In this document: piece after piece, positions 23,291 to 34,880 of the stretch
How the letters are laid out: each line of letters opens with the position of its first letter
Position numbering within the stretch: position 1 is the stretch's first letter
Assembly (NCBI GenBank): GCA_039602395.1
Contig: JBCNJP010000019.1
Location: forward strand, 4,718,335 to 4,782,334
Source of the DNA: Deinandra increscens subsp. villosa
Lineage: Eukaryota; Streptophyta; Magnoliopsida; Asterales; Asteraceae
DNA length: 64,000 bases
Reading direction: 5' to 3'
Notes under the pieces: generated by a model
Database searches by the model: none
What the model was told of the DNA's origin: nothing
Seen by the model: the letters and a program-made list of their open reading frames with translations, nothing else
Position numbers and translations under genes: made by a program

Positions 23291-26280
23291 ATTATTAATA
23301 ACCTGTAACAAATAATAAAAGGTATAGTTTGAGACAGTGACATTGCAAATATGTTGCACAAAAACTTTTCATGTGTTACGGAAAAAGAAAAATGATGTTA
23401 AACCTTCTAAATCTTTGTTTAATATATATAGCAAAGAGTAACCGTAATATGACTGTATCACTGAGATTGTTTCTGAAATATTGGATTAATATTTAGCTAG
23501 ATTTTGAAGAAGGTATTTCTATATTTTGGGAGTATTTTTATACTCGTTAAACGACAATTTATGTATAACTTATATATTATGAATTTGTGATTCGTAAACA
23601 TTCAATATCTAAGAAAGAGATATTTTAGTAAACATCTTAAGCTTATAAATCTTCGTCTAATACATAGCAAAACCATATATGACTTTGTCATTGAGACCGC
23701 CTATGTAACTAAATCTTCATTTAGTTTTGTAGATTTTGATAGTGTTACTATACTTGGTAGGGTTTTATTTTCATTAAAACTCGTTATAACTCTAACATGT
23801 GTAAATTGTGATTGTGTTGTTTTGATCCTAAGTATCGAAATGCGTACGTAAATTCTTTTGTTTTTATAGACTCGGTTTTAAAATTTGTGTTAAGGTTCAA
23901 TTAACTTGCCCATATAAAATACGGCCGAGACTGGATAGGTAAAAAAAACTCTAACAAGATAGGCCTAAACAAAGACAACATATGTTAATGGTCAAGTCAA
24001 TGTCTGACCCACTTGTCGGACTTAAAGATGTAAACGAGTTAAGTCGGCTTGTGATCAACTCGAGACTGGATAGGTAAAAAAACTCTAACAAGATAGGCCT
24101 AAACAAGCTTCAGCTTAAAATATGACTCGTTTAATCAACGAGCACGAGCTGGCTCGCGAGCCTAAATTAGCTTTTTTAATTATATAGGTTTAATTTAATA
24201 TACTCTAGATTTGTATAAATAGTCATTATTATATATAAAATTATAAAAAGGTAATTAAATAATATATATTTGTATATGAAATTCTAAGTACAAAAATATA
24301 GATCTAATCATAAAATAATATAAAAAATAACAATTAAATATTATACGAACCGAGCTCGATATTTGCAAATAAAGATCTAAATGAGTTGTACTCGAGCTTT
24401 TCTATGTGTAAACAATCCGAGCTCGAACGTAGATGAGCTTGAACTCTACTCCTCTCATTTACACCCCTAGTTGAAATAACACATATTTGAATTCGTGACC
24501 TCTTCCGTCACTCTGGTCAAGAGTGAGGAGCATTTGGTTAAATTTCTCATATGTAAATGTTAACGTATAACGTAAATATCTTTTATTTAATAGCCATCCA
24601 CTAAGAAAACAATAAAACAATAAAAATTCGAACAAGAGGCTATAACGTAGATAATTAGTTATGTAAATAAATCCAGGATCAAATGCAAGGCAACACGATT
24701 TCACTTATTCATAGCGGCAGAGTTTATTGCCCGCTTGTGTTCTATTTTCTTTTAACTTAAGTTTGATTTTAAATCCCAATCCACTTATAACAAATAACCG
24801 ATTTAATTAATCATTAAATACGATTTAAATTAATACACTTTCTTTTTAGAATAAATAAAAAATAATTACGCTTGTATATACGGTTCCATCGCATTAAAAG
24901 AGCACATTTTTGTTCAATTCTGGATCGTGGGGACAATACACTTTGTCCAATTTTGGATAATGGGGACCAAGGCTAGACCAGACCAAATATGTGAAAATGA
25001 CTTTTGGGATTTGATCCATCATATGGCACTCCATGTTCCACTCTGAGTTCACCAAAGAATCTCATCAACTAACATTAAAGAACCAAGTATAAGGGTCCTC
25101 TTAACTGCACCGTTCAAAAATTTATTTTGCACCTGACCTACACGTCATGTATAATTTTACACGTGATGTATAGGATCTAAACGTAACCTTTAGGGCAGAA
25201 CGTGACATACATGTATCATGTAAACTGTCACATAGTGCAGGTGTTTTCCAAAATTTGAGTGGATACGTAAGAACTTCAAAGTATAATGAGATATTTTTGA
25301 GGTTATGTCAATAATAAAGTCGGTAAGAATTAGAGTGGTGAGGTGGGTTTAAGTCTACTTGTGACGGATTGATATAATTTTAGAATATACAGTTTTGGTA
25401 ATATAATAATGGTGAGTGAGACTAGTTTGGTCAAGGAGGCCGTAATATTTATTGCATAATATAGAGTGTTCTTCAAGCATGATTTTGCGAACATATGATT
25501 TTACAAGTTTAGAATGAGAAATATATAATTCTTAGTATATCCTCAATCACGTGGCAGAAAACCTATAGGTGAAGGGGGTTATGACTATAGATGAGCTTAG
25601 TATGAGAATATATGTAAATGTCGGGTTTCATCCATTGTGGTCTATAAATAGATGTTATTCTCCACATCTCAACCCACCCCCCCCCCCCCCCCCCCCGGTT
25701 TTCTTCTCACATTCCTATATACGTGTCAAAGAACAAGTGAGCATCTCAAACGTTATTTCACATATGTTACGATTCGTAGACGTAAATGCTTGTTTTATAG
25801 CATTCTACTATAGAAATGTTTTGATGAGCTTCTATTTTTCTATTTTAAACCAAAGAATAAAAATACAAGTTCTTTTTTTTCTTTAAAGTCTACAAATTTC
25901 TTGATTGTTTTCACCTTTTACACAAACTTCACAGAACATAAATAGAATATTGTGTAACAACATATAATAAATAATATAAGAAAAAATAGAAAACATAGAT
26001 TTCTGTCTTACTTTCAACACCACCTCCATCATGTTCATATCAGTCGTGCCTCTATGTTACGGCTGGCTATCCTTGACTTGATCCTTCACTCCACCACTCA
26101 AATCTTATTTTTGTTGATAAATGTTAGTCTGAAATTGTATCTTTCATTTCTTACTTATTTTTAAAACTGGCTAGTGAAACACCCGTCCTCTGTAGGGCAA
26201 TAGTGATACACAAAGTGACAAAACACTAATCAAAGACATAATTAAAGTTTAATTAAGGGAAACTAAACCTTACAGTCAAT
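23291..26280. other. Intergenic repeat-rich DNA
   Basis: No gene is supported. A segment of about 45 bp containing 'actggataggtaaaaaaa' and 'gataggcctaaac' occurs twice (about 23929-23971 and 24064-24105). The stretch 24020-24471, starting 'gatgtaaacgagtt' and ending 'catttacacccctag', belongs to the 'gagctcgagct' repeat family seen at 47.5 and 55.5 kb. A run of about 20 C lies at 25677-25696, preceded by a TATA-like word 'ctataaata' near 25643. The rest is AT-rich. Confidence 0.45.
25677..25696 (+). repeat. Homopolymer C20
   Basis: A run of about 20 C, the third long G/C homopolymer in the window, in AT-rich surroundings. Confidence 0.9.
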
Positions 26281-26284
26281 GATG

Positions 26285-26560
26285 TCCAGCTCAACAGGTT
26301 AGAAACATGTTGGCCAGTGATAGAAGATATGTGGAGACCAGGTTCGATCCTTGAGGCAACCGGGTTTTACCGTTAATTCGTCATCGTGCCTACGGGCGGG
26401 CAAGTTAGCTGGTTTTTTCCGGAGCTGGTGTAACATGATGTGCTTAAGGGTTCCGTACAGCTGGGTTGAGCCAGCTGACGGTGACCTTTTGCTATTGGAA
26501 CACCCCGTACGGGGTACCTATGTGTTTTCAAGTTTTCTTTGCTGTTAAAAAAAAAAAAAA
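26285..26560 (+). mobile_element. tRNA-derived SINE
   Basis: An A-box-like word CAGCTCAACAGG (26287-26298) and a B-box GGTTCGATCC (26341-26350) form an internal RNA polymerase III promoter at the 5' end. A body of about 190 bp follows, ending 'tttgctgtt' and a run of 14 A (to 26560). This layout is a short interspersed element derived from a tRNA. The tail word TTGCTGTTAAAAAA is the same as at the 3' end of the LINE at 4970-5768, suggesting that LINE family mobilises it. No target duplication could be seen, so the exact 5' end is approximate. Confidence 0.75.
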
Positions 26561-27004
26561 ACTGCCACTCTTGCAAGAATATTTGACATGTTCACATACA
26601 CTACCCACGTGACGTTGCTGCAAAATTTCTTGTCATGCAGGTTAGTTTAATTGAGCTACTATGTTCTTAAGAATATCATTGTGGGTCTGGGTTAAAAATA
26701 TATTAATACCATTTAAAAACATCAAAAACACTTTTATGTTATTTTGTTGTTTATAAGAACGCTACATATTCAAAAAAAATTGTAAACATTATATTAAGTT
26801 GTGATTTTAATTAGTCAAATTACACAAAAGCATCAGTTGTATCCTTTCAAGTTTAGTCTCCATTTTCATGTTTCATATAATATAAATTGGACTATTATCA
26901 TGGTTAATGGGATAAATGCATAGTTCAATTTGTAGTCTGTATCATAATACTAAAGCAACACATCTTTTTAATTTCATAGCTATATGGTGCTCCTCGCATT
27001 TATC
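26561..27004. other. Intergenic, nothing recognised
   Basis: AT-rich sequence with no gene or element seen. Confidence 0.5.
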
Positions 27005-27009
27005 AGAAA

Positions 27010-27750
27010 GTTGAGGACAACCGTCTTAAGTTCTATAAGGAACTACATGATTATTAGTGAAAGTTGAAGACAACGGTCTTAACTTCTATAAGGAACTGCG
27101 TGATGATTAGTGGTTAGGGGCTTAGAGCGATAGACTTCACTTCATCTTTTGTCGTCGGACAATCATCTCATTACTCATCTATGCATAGAATTTCCACATG
27201 ATGTTGAATCACAAGGTCTTGGTAGTTGGTTTCCAAATTGTACAAAAAAAATAACTAACCATTCAAATTGGTGAGCGCGCGGTAGTAGTTTTTGTTCAAG
27301 TTTAAATTTAGTGTCAATCATAAAACTCACCCAAGGTTATGTTCTGTCATTTAATATAGTTTTTAAGATTTGCGTCTTGGTTCAAATCTTATTTAATCTA
27401 GTTTTTAAGATTTGTGTATTGGTTTAAATTTTAAACCAACGCAAATCTTAAAAACTATATTCAATGGTAGATCATATCCTTGGGTGGGACTTATGATTGG
27501 CACTAAATCTAAACTTGGACGAAAACTATGACCTCTCACCAACTTGAAGGGAAGGTTATTTTCTTAATTATTTGAAAAACAACTACCAAGATCTTGGAAT
27601 TCGACAATCATGTGGAAGTGTGTGTTTTTTTTTTTTTTTTTTTTTTTTTAGTGTTTATGCATAGAAGTGAATATGAAGTCTATTGCCCTAAGCCCCTAAC
27701 CCATAATCATCACATAGTTCCTTACAGAAGTTAACGGTCTTTATTCTTCT
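27010..27750. mobile_element. Foldback element with long inverted arms
   Basis: The left half is the imperfect reverse complement of the right half, with the centre at about 27429 (palindrome TTGGTTTAAATTTTAAACCAA at 27419-27439; outer words 'ggttaggggctta' and 'taagcccctaacc'). Arms are about 310-340 bp. The right arm carries a T run of about 27 at 27627-27650. About 55 bp at the left outer end is duplicated in tandem (27010-27060 and 27061-27115). No coding capacity. Target duplication is unclear. Confidence 0.7.
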
Positions 27751-27754
27751 CTAC

Positions 27755-27945
27755 GGATCCAAAAAGTCATGTACGGGAATGTTGTGGCCTCTAGTGTGAA
27801 GAATGTTGTTTTCATTCGTCTAGGGTTTGCCATTCAAAAAGGGCTGGCGGTGCAGCTTGTTGCCCACCTTCCCAGTGTCTTGACTTGAGTCGTGTATGTT
27901 TTAATGTGTTCAATGAAATACATAATTTTCATCAAAAAAAAAAAG
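27755..27945 (+). mobile_element. 5'-truncated LINE-like element, copy 2
   Basis: This fragment matches the one at 1068-1342 from 'ggatcca.aaagtcatg' onward. It encodes NVVFIRLGFAIQKGLAVQL and ends with the same stop region, 'gtcgtgtatg' segment and A-rich tail. It is shorter at the 5' end and dead, and lies immediately beyond the foldback element. Confidence 0.6.
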
Positions 27946-29902
27946 ATGATCTATTTGTTATTGATAGAACGAGATTTTATTATGAATAGCAATTAATCAT
28001 TATGAAACGTTTTGTGATCGGGATTTTTAGAGGATCCGTTCGTTACAACCTCGGTATGATTTCTCGTTATCGTCAAGGTCGATTTCTAAACACCTTATGG
28101 TTGTGTTTTATTATTTTGTTTAAGTCGATTGTATCTGGATCACTGAACGGGATATCTATTGTTGTAGTGGTATAAAAGTTTAGAACTCACGTTTCCATTA
28201 TTGATTAAGTTGTAATCGATAAGTCTAATAAGTATATCATCTGTTATTATAAAAGAAAAGTTTTGGGACACTAGTCATTCTCACATTTCTTCTCATAATA
28301 ATTTTCTCACCCAAATCATCTTATCTTACTTTTAGTTTTTGTGTTTCCATAGCAATAAATAAAATACGATTTTGTATATTTATTAAAAATTTAGAATTGT
28401 ATTACAATGAGCCATGGATTCCCAACAAAAACAACTAATAAAAGTAACAACCATGTGTAATTAAAAGAATAATTCAGGCAATCGTGCCGTTGAATAAATA
28501 ATAAAAGTTATGTTACACGACTGTACATATTATACAACCAACTCATGTGCTAAATTCTTTGAGAATGGATATAAAAAAATAAGAAAATTTATGTTATTTA
28601 TCAAATTGGTATTTTTATAAGGGAGGGGTATAAAAGTCATTTCACACCAACTTAACAAAGATTTTAAGTGGCCATCCATCCCAAGGACCACATGTGTGAT
28701 GAAAGTGATAGTCGAAGGACTCCGGATGTAATTTCAATAGTTCAAAGACTAAAAATGTGATTTAGAAAAACCACAAAGACGTCTCATGTAATTTACTCTA
28801 AAGAAAATGAAAAATGAGAGAAATACCTCTCACATTAGCCGCATATGATATCTCACATTATCTAGCTGGATGAAAACTACTATTTTGTTTTATTCTAGGG
28901 TTCTTCAATTATACAGGAATATCCCTCATTCACATGAGGAACGTATAATAGCTTGTTAACAGAATATATAAACGGTGTTAGGGCAATTAACCAAGATTGT
29001 TAAGGAATGCAAATCTTAGGTCTTGATTTGCTAAAAGAAAACTTTTTGGACTGAAACTGTTAAACCACCAAACCACATAGACACCAAAGTAGTAATTTAC
29101 TCTTTACATTATATTATCTGTTTTTTTTTTGTGTAACTCATTGACTCTAGTATCTTGTGAAGCTTGTTTCTTAATAAAACACGTAATGTCGTCGTTTAAG
29201 GAAAAGAAAGACATTATGGAGTTATGTGTCAAGGACACACCCACACCCAATCAATTATTTTGGATACGAGTTGGAAGGGGAAATTCCAAGTAGTTGCTTG
29301 TACATAATTAGTGGTACCTTTTGGAGGAGTTAAGTCCTCAGTTAGGCATGCAGAGATGCTTATGAAGTTCGAAGTCACTTTATTAATGATATATCCGAAA
29401 CCAGCTAAAGGCAACCAAAATAGGCTGATTGTTTTTACCAATCTGAATGTTTATAGGAGTATACATCATACGACTATGTTTAACCATCCCCACTGACCAA
29501 TAACCACCTCATTAACCAATCTTACCACAATAAAAAGAAGGCTAAATGAGCTCATTGCCTCATTCTACACACCAACACAAACTAAACTATCTCCCACTCT
29601 TATCACTTCTTTTGGCCTTGATACTAGGTCTGGTCAGTCAAAACAGGCTTAAGCCCCGACCCCTTTTTCAGGCTTTTCTATTTTTATCATTAAATACAAA
29701 TCAATTCATTGACCATCAAGTTTGTTTCACAAAGACTATTTAAGAAAATATAAATCACCAACATTGATGTATAAGCTACATGAGATGGTTGCTAAAACAT
29801 TGGTTGATATATAATGTCATCCGATGTTTTAGATCAATCAAACCAACCAGTGAACCAATAGACTAGTTGGTTCGATAATTGGTTTGATTTTCAAAACATT
29901 GA
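27946..29902. other. Intergenic, no supported gene
   Basis: AT-rich sequence. Short frames at 29229-29441, 29311-29496 and 29546-29743 show no family resemblance. Nothing else was recognised. Confidence 0.5.
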
Positions 29903-30854
29903 TTAGGAGTGTAACCACAAACGGTCATGCAACCTGTCATTACCAGCACCAAACATGGCATCAACACTTTCACCATCTCGGTAGAAGTGGAAACTAGGGG
30001 TGTATCGTATATGTAGGGTTGTTTCCGGGCATTCATCGATGTCTGCATACACAAAAGAAAGCTTTGGGAATCTCTTGCTCAAGTTGTTAAACGAAGGAAG
30101 AATCCCCGCACAAACTTGACACCTAAAAGAACCCTAAAAGAGCTTTCAAGTACAAATTATGATTCGTAACAGAGAAAGTAACCTAATTATGTAGTGTTAA
30201 ATCAACCATTTCATCTTTAAATGAAGGCAACAAAGTCATTTTTTATTTGGACGTTTCATCAAACACATTGTCTTCTAGTCTGGTTTCATAATCCTACTCC
30301 TAGAAACTAAAAATAGATAGACCATACATTTAGGCATTTCAACCTTCACGTTTGGTTTCATAAACCCAATCCCAAAAACTGAAAACTGATAGACTTTATA
30401 TAGAGGCATTTCATCAAACACCTTGTCTTCAAGTTTGTTTCGTAATCCCAATCCCAAAAACTAAAAACCAATAGATTTCACTTATGGGCATTTCATCAAA
30501 CACCTTGTCTTCAAATCTCGTTTCATAATCTCAATCCCAAAAGATGAAAAATTAACACTATGATGGTAGCAATCTATATCTCCAGTCCATAAAGATTACT
30601 CCTCTAAGATGAACAAAATTATATAGATATATCATTAAAGGGAAACTCAATAAAAAAAGTACCAGTTGGCATACCAAGATGCGCTGAAGTTGATGACGAC
30701 CTGTAATCAGATCAAATCAAGAAGGAAAGCAAAAATTAACGAACGGAGTGAATCAAATTGATTGAAAAAGAAGTGGTAGTAAGGATCCATTCAGGGGATT
30801 TGGAAGTTTTGATTTGATGAAAAAGGTCTCTCTTAGATTCTCATCGCTGGATGC
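29903..30854 (-). pseudogene. Thioredoxin-like 3-3 gene, decayed
   Basis: Two exons are clear: 30675-30700 and 29903-30122, joined TG|G to give SASW-CQVC. The second continues LPSFNNLSKRFPKL, VYADIDECPETTLHIRYTP, FHFYRDGESVD and ends exactly LHDRLWLHS-stop, the signature of the plant thioredoxin-like 3-3 family (Arabidopsis At3g53220 type), small redox proteins with a CxxC site. Family members carry CGVC or a close variant; here it is CQVC. Upstream, 30793-30854 encodes AASSDENLR and QIKTSKSP, but in two different frames, explained by an extra GA pair, and the expected GT donor after it is replaced by GAATGG. No start codon is in place. The gene therefore looks recently disabled at its 5' end, with a well-preserved C-terminal exon. 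Confidence 0.8.
30245..30558. repeat. Minisatellite, about 4 copies of ~80 bp
   Basis: The phrase 'catttcatcaaacaccttgt' and then 'aatcccaatcccaaaa' with 'aatagact' recur four times at a spacing of about 75-85 bp, with one copy diverged. The array sits inside the intron of the thioredoxin-like relic, between exons 30675-30700 and 29903-30122. Confidence 0.75.
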
Positions 30855-33678
30855 AGCGATTAGTATCCATCGCAGTTAATTTGCTTTTGTGTTTTTGCTG
30901 CATCCATGGCTTTTGTGTTAATCATATTCGATGTGTTTTTGTTGCTTCCATGCGATGATGATCTTATATTCCTATTCCCCTCTTTTGGACTCGCTATATT
31001 TGTGAATTTGTCAACTATGGTCATCTCAATTGGGCCCTAGAGCATATCTTAAAATTTTGTTCTTTTTTTAATTAAACTTACCAATATTAGAGGCCTGCAA
31101 ATTGGTTTTTCTCAAAACGGTTTGAGTTGTTAATATGTTCGGTTTGGATCAACGATAGTTAAAATCAGGTTGCTATGTATCAATGAAGTCATAATGTAGC
31201 ACTTGCACATAAATCTTGCTAAGATATGTGTATGAATGAATTCAGAATGTAGATGAATTTACGTGTAAAGATTCTGCTAATACGCCTACCCTATGTTTAA
31301 GCAAGTTCACAACTTTCTCAAATTAACTGAAATTTAAAAACTTAACCAATCTATATCACAATACATAAAAAATTAAAAAATAAAACTTAATACAACCTCC
31401 CATCAGAAAAGCCTCACCAGACAAAACTTTCTAATAAAATAAGTTCATATTCGGTTTGATGCAAGTTCACAACTTTATCGGATAACGACAAATTTATAAA
31501 CTAACATATTTGATCAAAATACATTAATAATTAAAGATATATCTCTAAAGAAACCGCCAGCAGCTTAATATTAACCTCACATACTTGTGCTATTTTAGTG
31601 TGCGACTTACTTAAAGTTTGGCTGTAATGCAATAATTTGAATTTGGAGATTGTTAGGTGTTAAAAGAGAGGCTGCAGGCAGGCAGAATCTTCGGAGTATA
31701 AGTGATATACTAATGATATATGGGTATATTTGATATGCAATTTCATGATCATATATGTAGACTTTAATTCCATACTCAACTCATATCGCATATAAACGAT
31801 GTATTTGTATACTTGTTGGCCAAAATGATTACATAGATGCTTAAGTGACAGTTTTTCAACACTTAAAAGCATGAGTTAGATAGTAAGCATCTATGTAATC
31901 ATGTTAACAGCATCATATATTTAGCGATTGTAGGCATAATATTCAACACCATTATACTAATGTGGCGTGAATAAGTAGCATAACTTTAAATCTAATTTCC
32001 ATCAAACATTTAACTCTTAGATAAGCATATCGGCTAAAAGTCTACCTCGCCGAAAAATTCAGAATCAGACAAAGTTCCATGAATCTAATTTGAACCATAG
32101 TTAAACGGCACCTTCTTATACGACTGCTCGATTCGTCTTGCTTTTGATTTTTGAAATTGAAAACTTGAATCGCTTCAACCTTCATTCGGCTTCAATCTCG
32201 CACTCATATCCAAGTGGGGATGACGTTTCAAAACGTAACACTCGGCCCTCTGGGTTTCAGTCATTCATGACAGCCACTCATCTAACAGAATTCATGACAC
32301 CCTTTCCTTTTAAAAATATATCCCTGGTTACTGCAAACACTTCTCCAAAGTGTTCGAGGAACTCCTAAATGGACTAAATGCTGATGAAACACCCTAAAAG
32401 CACAAACTTGGAAAATAAAAAAAAACCTACCAAGCAACATGTAGAGCCAGGTACAAATGCTATACATTAAGAACTAAAACTTGACAAAGAAGAAATTTAT
32501 AATAAATTAAATGATAGTCTTATATTACATATAGGGCTATGAACAGGTTTGACATGTTCAAGAGCTAAAATGAAGACCCTGAAAACTCAGATAAAAAACA
32601 TAGTAAAAATTATACAATTTCCAAAAAAAAAAAATACAAACACCTAAAAGTCAGTAATTTCCACAAAATAAAAACCTACAATTCAGCATACATGGGACAT
32701 GAAACGGCAGATACAAAGCCTACGCATAAAAAATTTACATATTATCCGAAGTAAAAACCTCAAAGATTGATAACTTCAAAAGTTTAGAAAACCTTAAAAC
32801 AACAAATAATCCTAAAAACTCCAAAAAGACTAATTTCCAAAGAAGTAAAACCAAAACAAAAAAATATATATATGGCCTTAAAGAGGTAAAACCAGAAACA
32901 CAATTTGTTTTAACAAAAAAAATTAGACCGGTCAACCAAAAATCCGATTATCTCGAAGTCCGGTTTGCATTAGGAAATTGCCACCCACTTCCTAAAAACA
33001 AGTTTCTTTAGTCAACTTATAACATTGTTTTTGTCTAGGTAACAAGAAATTGACCCACCCGCGTGTTGCGACGGGTCACTTCTTTTATGTTAGTTTTTTA
33101 TGTTGTTTCGATACGTGACATTTTACATTTTTATAAACAATTGACAACAAAAGTTGTCCAATTCACCATACAAAAGTTAATATAACCTAAAAAACAAAGA
33201 AGATAAAATAAAGTAAAAAAGTTAAAACACAAAATAAGGTAAAAAAAAATGAATTTAATGGGAACTGAAACTGAAACCTCCTCTTCAGAAGACAAAATAC
33301 ATAGCACTCGCACACATGAATATTTTGAAGTCATATTTTGAAGTCAAAGGAGGAAAATTAAGTACATAACTTTCGATCCCAACGTAAAAGTAAAAAAAAA
33401 AAATTGAACATCATCACGCCACGTGTACGCTAAAATGAACCGTCAGCGCGTTACGGCGGAGTACCCGTTTTTTTATAGAGGTTCCGTATAATTTTTTGTT
33501 TCCTTAATCACTAAAGTTGAAATATATATAATTATTATCTTCATCTAACTGGATACATGTACTGAAGTTGAGTGAAATGAGTAACATTAAGATGTGTCTA
33601 TGACAAAAAAACAAAAAAAAGAAGGAAAAAAAAAAAGGAACGCAAAAAAGAGAAAAGGCAAAAACAAAAAGAAGAGAA
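30855..33678. repeat. Intergenic DNA with dispersed repeats
   Basis: Segment 31480-31680 and then 32085-32190 match 46590-46945 in order and orientation ('actaacatat', 'attttagtgtg', 'taatttgaatttgg', 'gtcttgcttttg'). Copy one is split by about 400 bp of other sequence. Segment 32745-33030 matches 63663-63950 closely ('gataacttcaaaag', 'cgaagtccggtttgcattag', 'attgccacccacttcc'). Neither family is recognised and neither has coding capacity. A Lys-rich plus-strand frame at 33594-33791 is low complexity. Confidence 0.55.
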
Positions 33679-33679
33679 G

Positions 33680-34159
33680 AAAATCGTTAATGGGTAGTCT
33701 CGAAGCCCGAACATCGCTGTTAATGGAAGAGGGAACATACCACCCGAACAGACCAAGGTTTAGTAACAGGATGGAAACACTTTGTATATAAAGTATAGTG
33801 CTGACGCAAAAAGAAAAAAAATAAATGACGCTGCACCACGTGGCCTAACTGGACACGTGGCACCCCTTTATTAACCAAAACGAAGCACAGGATACCTACT
33901 CACAACCCACAAGAACTGAGAACCAGAAAATCGTTAATGGGTAGTCTCGAAGCCCGAACATCGCTGTTAATGGAAGAGGGAACATACCACCCGAACAGAC
34001 CAAGGTTTAGTAATAGGATGGAAACACTTTGTATATAAAGTATAGTGCTGACGCAAAAAGAAAAAAAATAAATGACGCTGCACCACGTGGCCTAACTGGA
34101 CACGTGGCACCCCTTTATTAACCAAAACGAAGCACAGGATACCTACTCACAACCCACAA
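33680..34159. repeat. Tandem duplication with 247-bp offset
   Basis: A unit of about 233 bp at 33680-33912 recurs almost unchanged at 33927-34159; it contains 'tgggtagtctcgaagcccga' and two CACGTG-containing words. The 14-18 nt between the copies (33913-33930, GAACTGAGAACCAGAAAA) is identical to 34231-34248 inside the RDR fragment downstream. Confidence 0.9.
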
Positions 34160-34193
34160 ATTTAAATTGTTAATATATATATAATCAATTATA

Positions 34194-34880
34194 CCTTAGG
34201 CATAATTGCCAATACCCACACGAAGTTTGCGAACTGAGAACCAGAAAAAGCAGCATCATAATCTTGTGTTGAACTTGCAAAATAATTCTCCATCGCTGTT
34301 GACTTTTCGAAAACCAGTGTTCGTGCAGAAATACCATCAAATTTCATACCAAAAGAGTATCTCGATTTCATGAAAAAACATGACAACAACATACGAATCA
34401 CAAAATGTTATAAGAAAACTTTTTAGAGAAGTGAAAAACATTCCCTTAGAAAGAAGCTCAGTAACCCCATTCACAAAAGACGTAGCTACACGCGTTTATG
34501 ATGGTTATATGGAGTTTCCAGGCTTTGAGAAATACAAAAAAAAAACATTTGAAATTAAAACTGATTACGATAAGAAGATGGATAATCTGATGGATTACTA
34601 TGACATCAAGACCGAGGCTGAACTTTAGATTGGCTGTATAATGAAATGTCAAAAACGTTTGACCGAAGAAATGATGTTGGAGCAGTCGATTTAGCTGTGA
34701 AATCGTTACAAAACGAAGCTAGAAACTAGTTCATAAACGGTCAGAGATAGGGATACAAAAGATGATATTATTTTGGCAAAGGCATCATCATGGTACTATG
34801 TCATATATCATCCATCTTATTCGGGTTGTTATGATACGAGACATGGTCATTCTTGAGTTTCCCATGGTGCATTTATGAAG
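34194..34880 (+). pseudogene. RNA-dependent RNA polymerase (RDR) fragment, arm 1
   Basis: Conceptual reading with several frameshifts and stops gives consecutive pieces of the C-terminal half of a plant RDR, downstream of the catalytic DxDGD: LGIIANTHTKFAN, FSIAVDFSKTSVRAEIPSNF, KEYLDFMKKHD, TTYESQNVIRKLFREVKNI, VYDGYMEFPGFEKY, YDKKMDNLMDYYDIKTEAEL, KTFDRRNDVGAVDLAVKSL, ILAKASSWYYVIYHPSYSGC. RDR enzymes turn single-stranded RNA into double-stranded RNA for gene silencing. At least three stops and three frame changes make this a pseudogene. No introns separate the pieces. From about 34425 it is mirrored by an inverted copy that begins two bases after it ends. RDR subfamily is undecided. Confidence 0.8.

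Noticed and set aside
30245..30558. CRISPR-like regular repeat
   Set aside because: Units are adjacent and diverged with no unique spacers, in a plant nuclear intron; a minisatellite.
33594..33791. Lys/Arg-rich small protein
   Set aside because: Low-complexity A/G run read as AAA/AGA codons; half the frame is inside the tandem duplication.
34189..34401. Minus-strand 70-codon frame
   Set aside because: Antisense shadow of the RDR pseudogene, which reads on the plus strand.
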